Shown here: one piece after another, positions 63,067 through 64,000 of the stretch
Layout: the number at the start of each line of letters is the position of its first letter
How positions within the stretch are numbered: the stretch's first letter is position 1
Assembly (NCBI RefSeq): GCF_023555495.1
Contig: NZ_JALCZO010000001.1
Coordinates: forward strand, 496,001-560,000
Direction: 5' to 3'
Origin: Polaribacter sp. Z022
GTDB taxonomy: Bacteria; Bacteroidota; Bacteroidia; Flavobacteriales; Flavobacteriaceae
DNA: 64,000 bases
The notes under the pieces: generated by a model
What the model saw: only the letters and a program-made list of their open reading frames with translations
What the model was told of the DNA's origin: nothing
Database searches by the model: none
Position numbers and translations under genes: made by a program

Positions 63067-63819
63067 TTGATAAATTCATCAAACATATTATTAAAGAATT
63101 CTAGAAAATCTGTATTAGATTATTCTTGTAATACTTGTAGCAATCATAATTGTTTGATAAAAAAGAATTTAGGAAACTTAACAAACGAAACTTTTGTAGA
63201 GAATAAGAAAACGCTAAAATGTAAAAAAGGCCAACAGTTTATTATAGAAGGAGCACCCGTAAATGGATTGTTTTTTATTTTAAAAGGAACTGTAAAAGTT
63301 TTTAGAACAGGTATTAATGGTAGAGAACAAATTGTTCGTTTTGCAAAAGAAGGAGAAATTATAGGTCATAGAGGTTTTGGTACAGAAGAGTTTTATTCTA
63401 TAGGTGCAATTGCTTTAGAAGATGCAGTATTATGCTATTTTTCTAAAGATGATTTGCGAGAAGCTTTATTAGAAAACCCTAAGTTTGGGTATGATATGAT
63501 GCTTTTTTATGCAGATGAATTAAATAGAAGTGAATCTAAAGTAAAGTCTATTTCGCAAATGACAGTAAGAGAACGTGTTATAGATACATTATTATATATC
63601 AACAGAAAATTTGGAGATTTAAGAGGTTTTTTAAACCTACCTTTAAGTAGAAAAGAGTATGCAGATTATGCTGGTACAACAGAAGAACAAGTAATAAGAG
63701 TTTTTTCGAGTCTTAAAAAAGAAGGCTTAATTACTGCAAAAGGAAAAAAAATAGGGATTAATAATATACAATCTTTAAAAAATGAAATTAGTGAGCATAA
63801 TTATTATTTAGACTCTTAA
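63067..63819 (+). CDS. FNR-type oxygen-responsive regulator
   Basis: A 250-residue Crp/Fnr-family activator. It has cysteines at C21, C24 and C29 (CNTCSNHNC), plus C123 in VLCYF; E. coli FNR uses C20, C23, C29 and C122 for its oxygen-labile [4Fe-4S] cluster, so positions agree almost exactly. An extra Cys is at 52. The cyclic-nucleotide-like beta-roll spans about 45-130, then the dimer helix, then the winged helix with recognition helix EEQVIRVFSSL, which keeps the Glu and Arg of FNR. No ATG is available in frame; TTG at 63067 is the likely start, 15 bp after an in-frame stop. Confidence 0.88.
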   Translation: MINSSNILLKNSRKSVLDYSCNTCSNHNCLIKKNLGNLTNETFVENKKTLKCKKGQQFIIEGAPVNGLFFILKGTVKVFRTGINGREQIVRFAKEGEIIGHRGFGTEEFYSIGAIALEDAVLCYFSKDDLREALLENPKFGYDMMLFYADELNRSESKVKSISQMTVRERVIDTLLYINRKFGDLRGFLNLPLSRKEYADYAGTTEEQVIRVFSSLKKEGLITAKGKKIGINNIQSLKNEISEHNYYLDS

Positions 63820-63851
63820 ATTATAAACAATCTTTTTTATTATTTAAATCA

Positions 63852-63888
63852 AAAAAAGCCTTTCAAATTTATTTTGAGAGGCTTTTTT
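63852..63888 (+). terminator. intrinsic terminator after the FNR-like gene
   Basis: GCCTTTCAAA (63858-63867) pairs with TTTGAGAGGC (63873-63882, one G-U), preceded by A6 and followed by T6. After it, to the window end, I see no gene, only AT-rich DNA with a TACGTA at 63888-63893. Confidence 0.85.
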
Positions 63889-64000
63889 ACGTAGTTAAAA
63901 ATTATAAAACTGTTTTTATCTAAATTTTACTTAGTTATCTTTTTGTTTGTTAATGTGTTTATTTATAGTTTTTTATGGTTAAAACATGTTTTTTGGCAGT

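Noticed and set aside
63067..63082. TTGAT-AAATTC-ATCAA inverted repeat over the FNR-like start codon, looking like an autoregulatory FNR box.
   Set aside because: The spacer is 6 bp, whereas FNR sites require 4 bp, so the half-sites are out of register.
63986..64000. TTTTTTGGCAGT at the window end, resembling the -24 part of a sigma-54 promoter.
   Set aside because: The -12 half lies outside the window and the seventh-base match (CACG) is not present.
1..64000. CRISPR arrays, tRNA/rRNA genes, insertion-sequence transposases, prophage genes and classical defence genes.
   Set aside because: None could be recognised on either strand: no regularly spaced repeats, no cloverleaf-type sequences and no transposase, integrase or phage structural motifs.

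Overview
The window looks like one contiguous stretch of a marine Flavobacteriaceae chromosome (Polaribacter/Tenacibaculum-like; this is inferred, not computed). The DNA is very AT-rich. Promoter -7 elements follow the Bacteroidetes form TAnnTTTG, and clear Shine-Dalgarno sites are rare. Gene content is typical of flavobacteria: mnmG, mutS, serS, ribF, sufBCDS, a TonB receptor and small DUF proteins. I found no rRNA, tRNA, CRISPR array, prophage or transposase.

Region 1 (1-24.6 kb) is mostly housekeeping. It starts inside mnmG with a parS-like palindrome behind it. Then come panB, an ECF sigma factor with a small zinc-type anti-sigma protein, tatA, a PBP4-type carboxypeptidase, two SpoU methyltransferases, mutS, a TPR histidine kinase with its response regulator, mgtE, rsmA, serS and ribF. 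Between dacB and the first SpoU gene lies an accessory insert. It has the architecture of a single integron-type gene cassette (attC-like site, no integrase) and is bracketed by a 67-bp direct repeat. Short genes, a possible sRNA and a sigma-54-type promoter sit in the gaps.

Region 2 (24.8-41.6 kb) carries a TonB receptor with an SGNH-hydrolase lipoprotein, sufS, an unknown three-gene envelope operon, a serine hydrolase, the sufA-like/sufB/sufC/sufD operon, a C-terminal processing protease, dCMP deaminase and a HupE/UreJ protein.

Region 3 (41.8-54.6 kb, + strand) is a nitrate/nitrite assimilation island: nirB, nirD, a DUF4202 gene, a nitrate-sensor-type kinase and NarL-type regulator, the nitrate transporter narK, a fused nitrate reductase and a degenerate sirohaem-reductase/rubredoxin protein. 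nirB and narK share an identical 16-bp palindromic operator fused to the -7 element.

Region 4 (54.6-63.8 kb) is a sulfur-redox island. On the - strand it encodes a Tat-exported molybdoenzyme of the thiosulfate/polysulfide reductase family, its four-cluster ferredoxin and NrfD membrane subunit, two half-size YeeE/YedE transporters and two membrane-anchored rhodanese-like proteins. Both rhodanese folds lack the catalytic cysteine, yet both end in the same tail, TAEGGC. A twelve-haem cytochrome c and an FNR-type regulator with four FNR-spaced cysteines lie on the + strand. The divergent gap holds an FNR-type box and a GTAAC-N4-GTTAC palindrome. The FNR gene itself carries a variant of the nirB/narK operator, which links the nitrate and sulfur modules. 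The rhodanese pair with cysteine tails is the best candidate here for an undescribed system.
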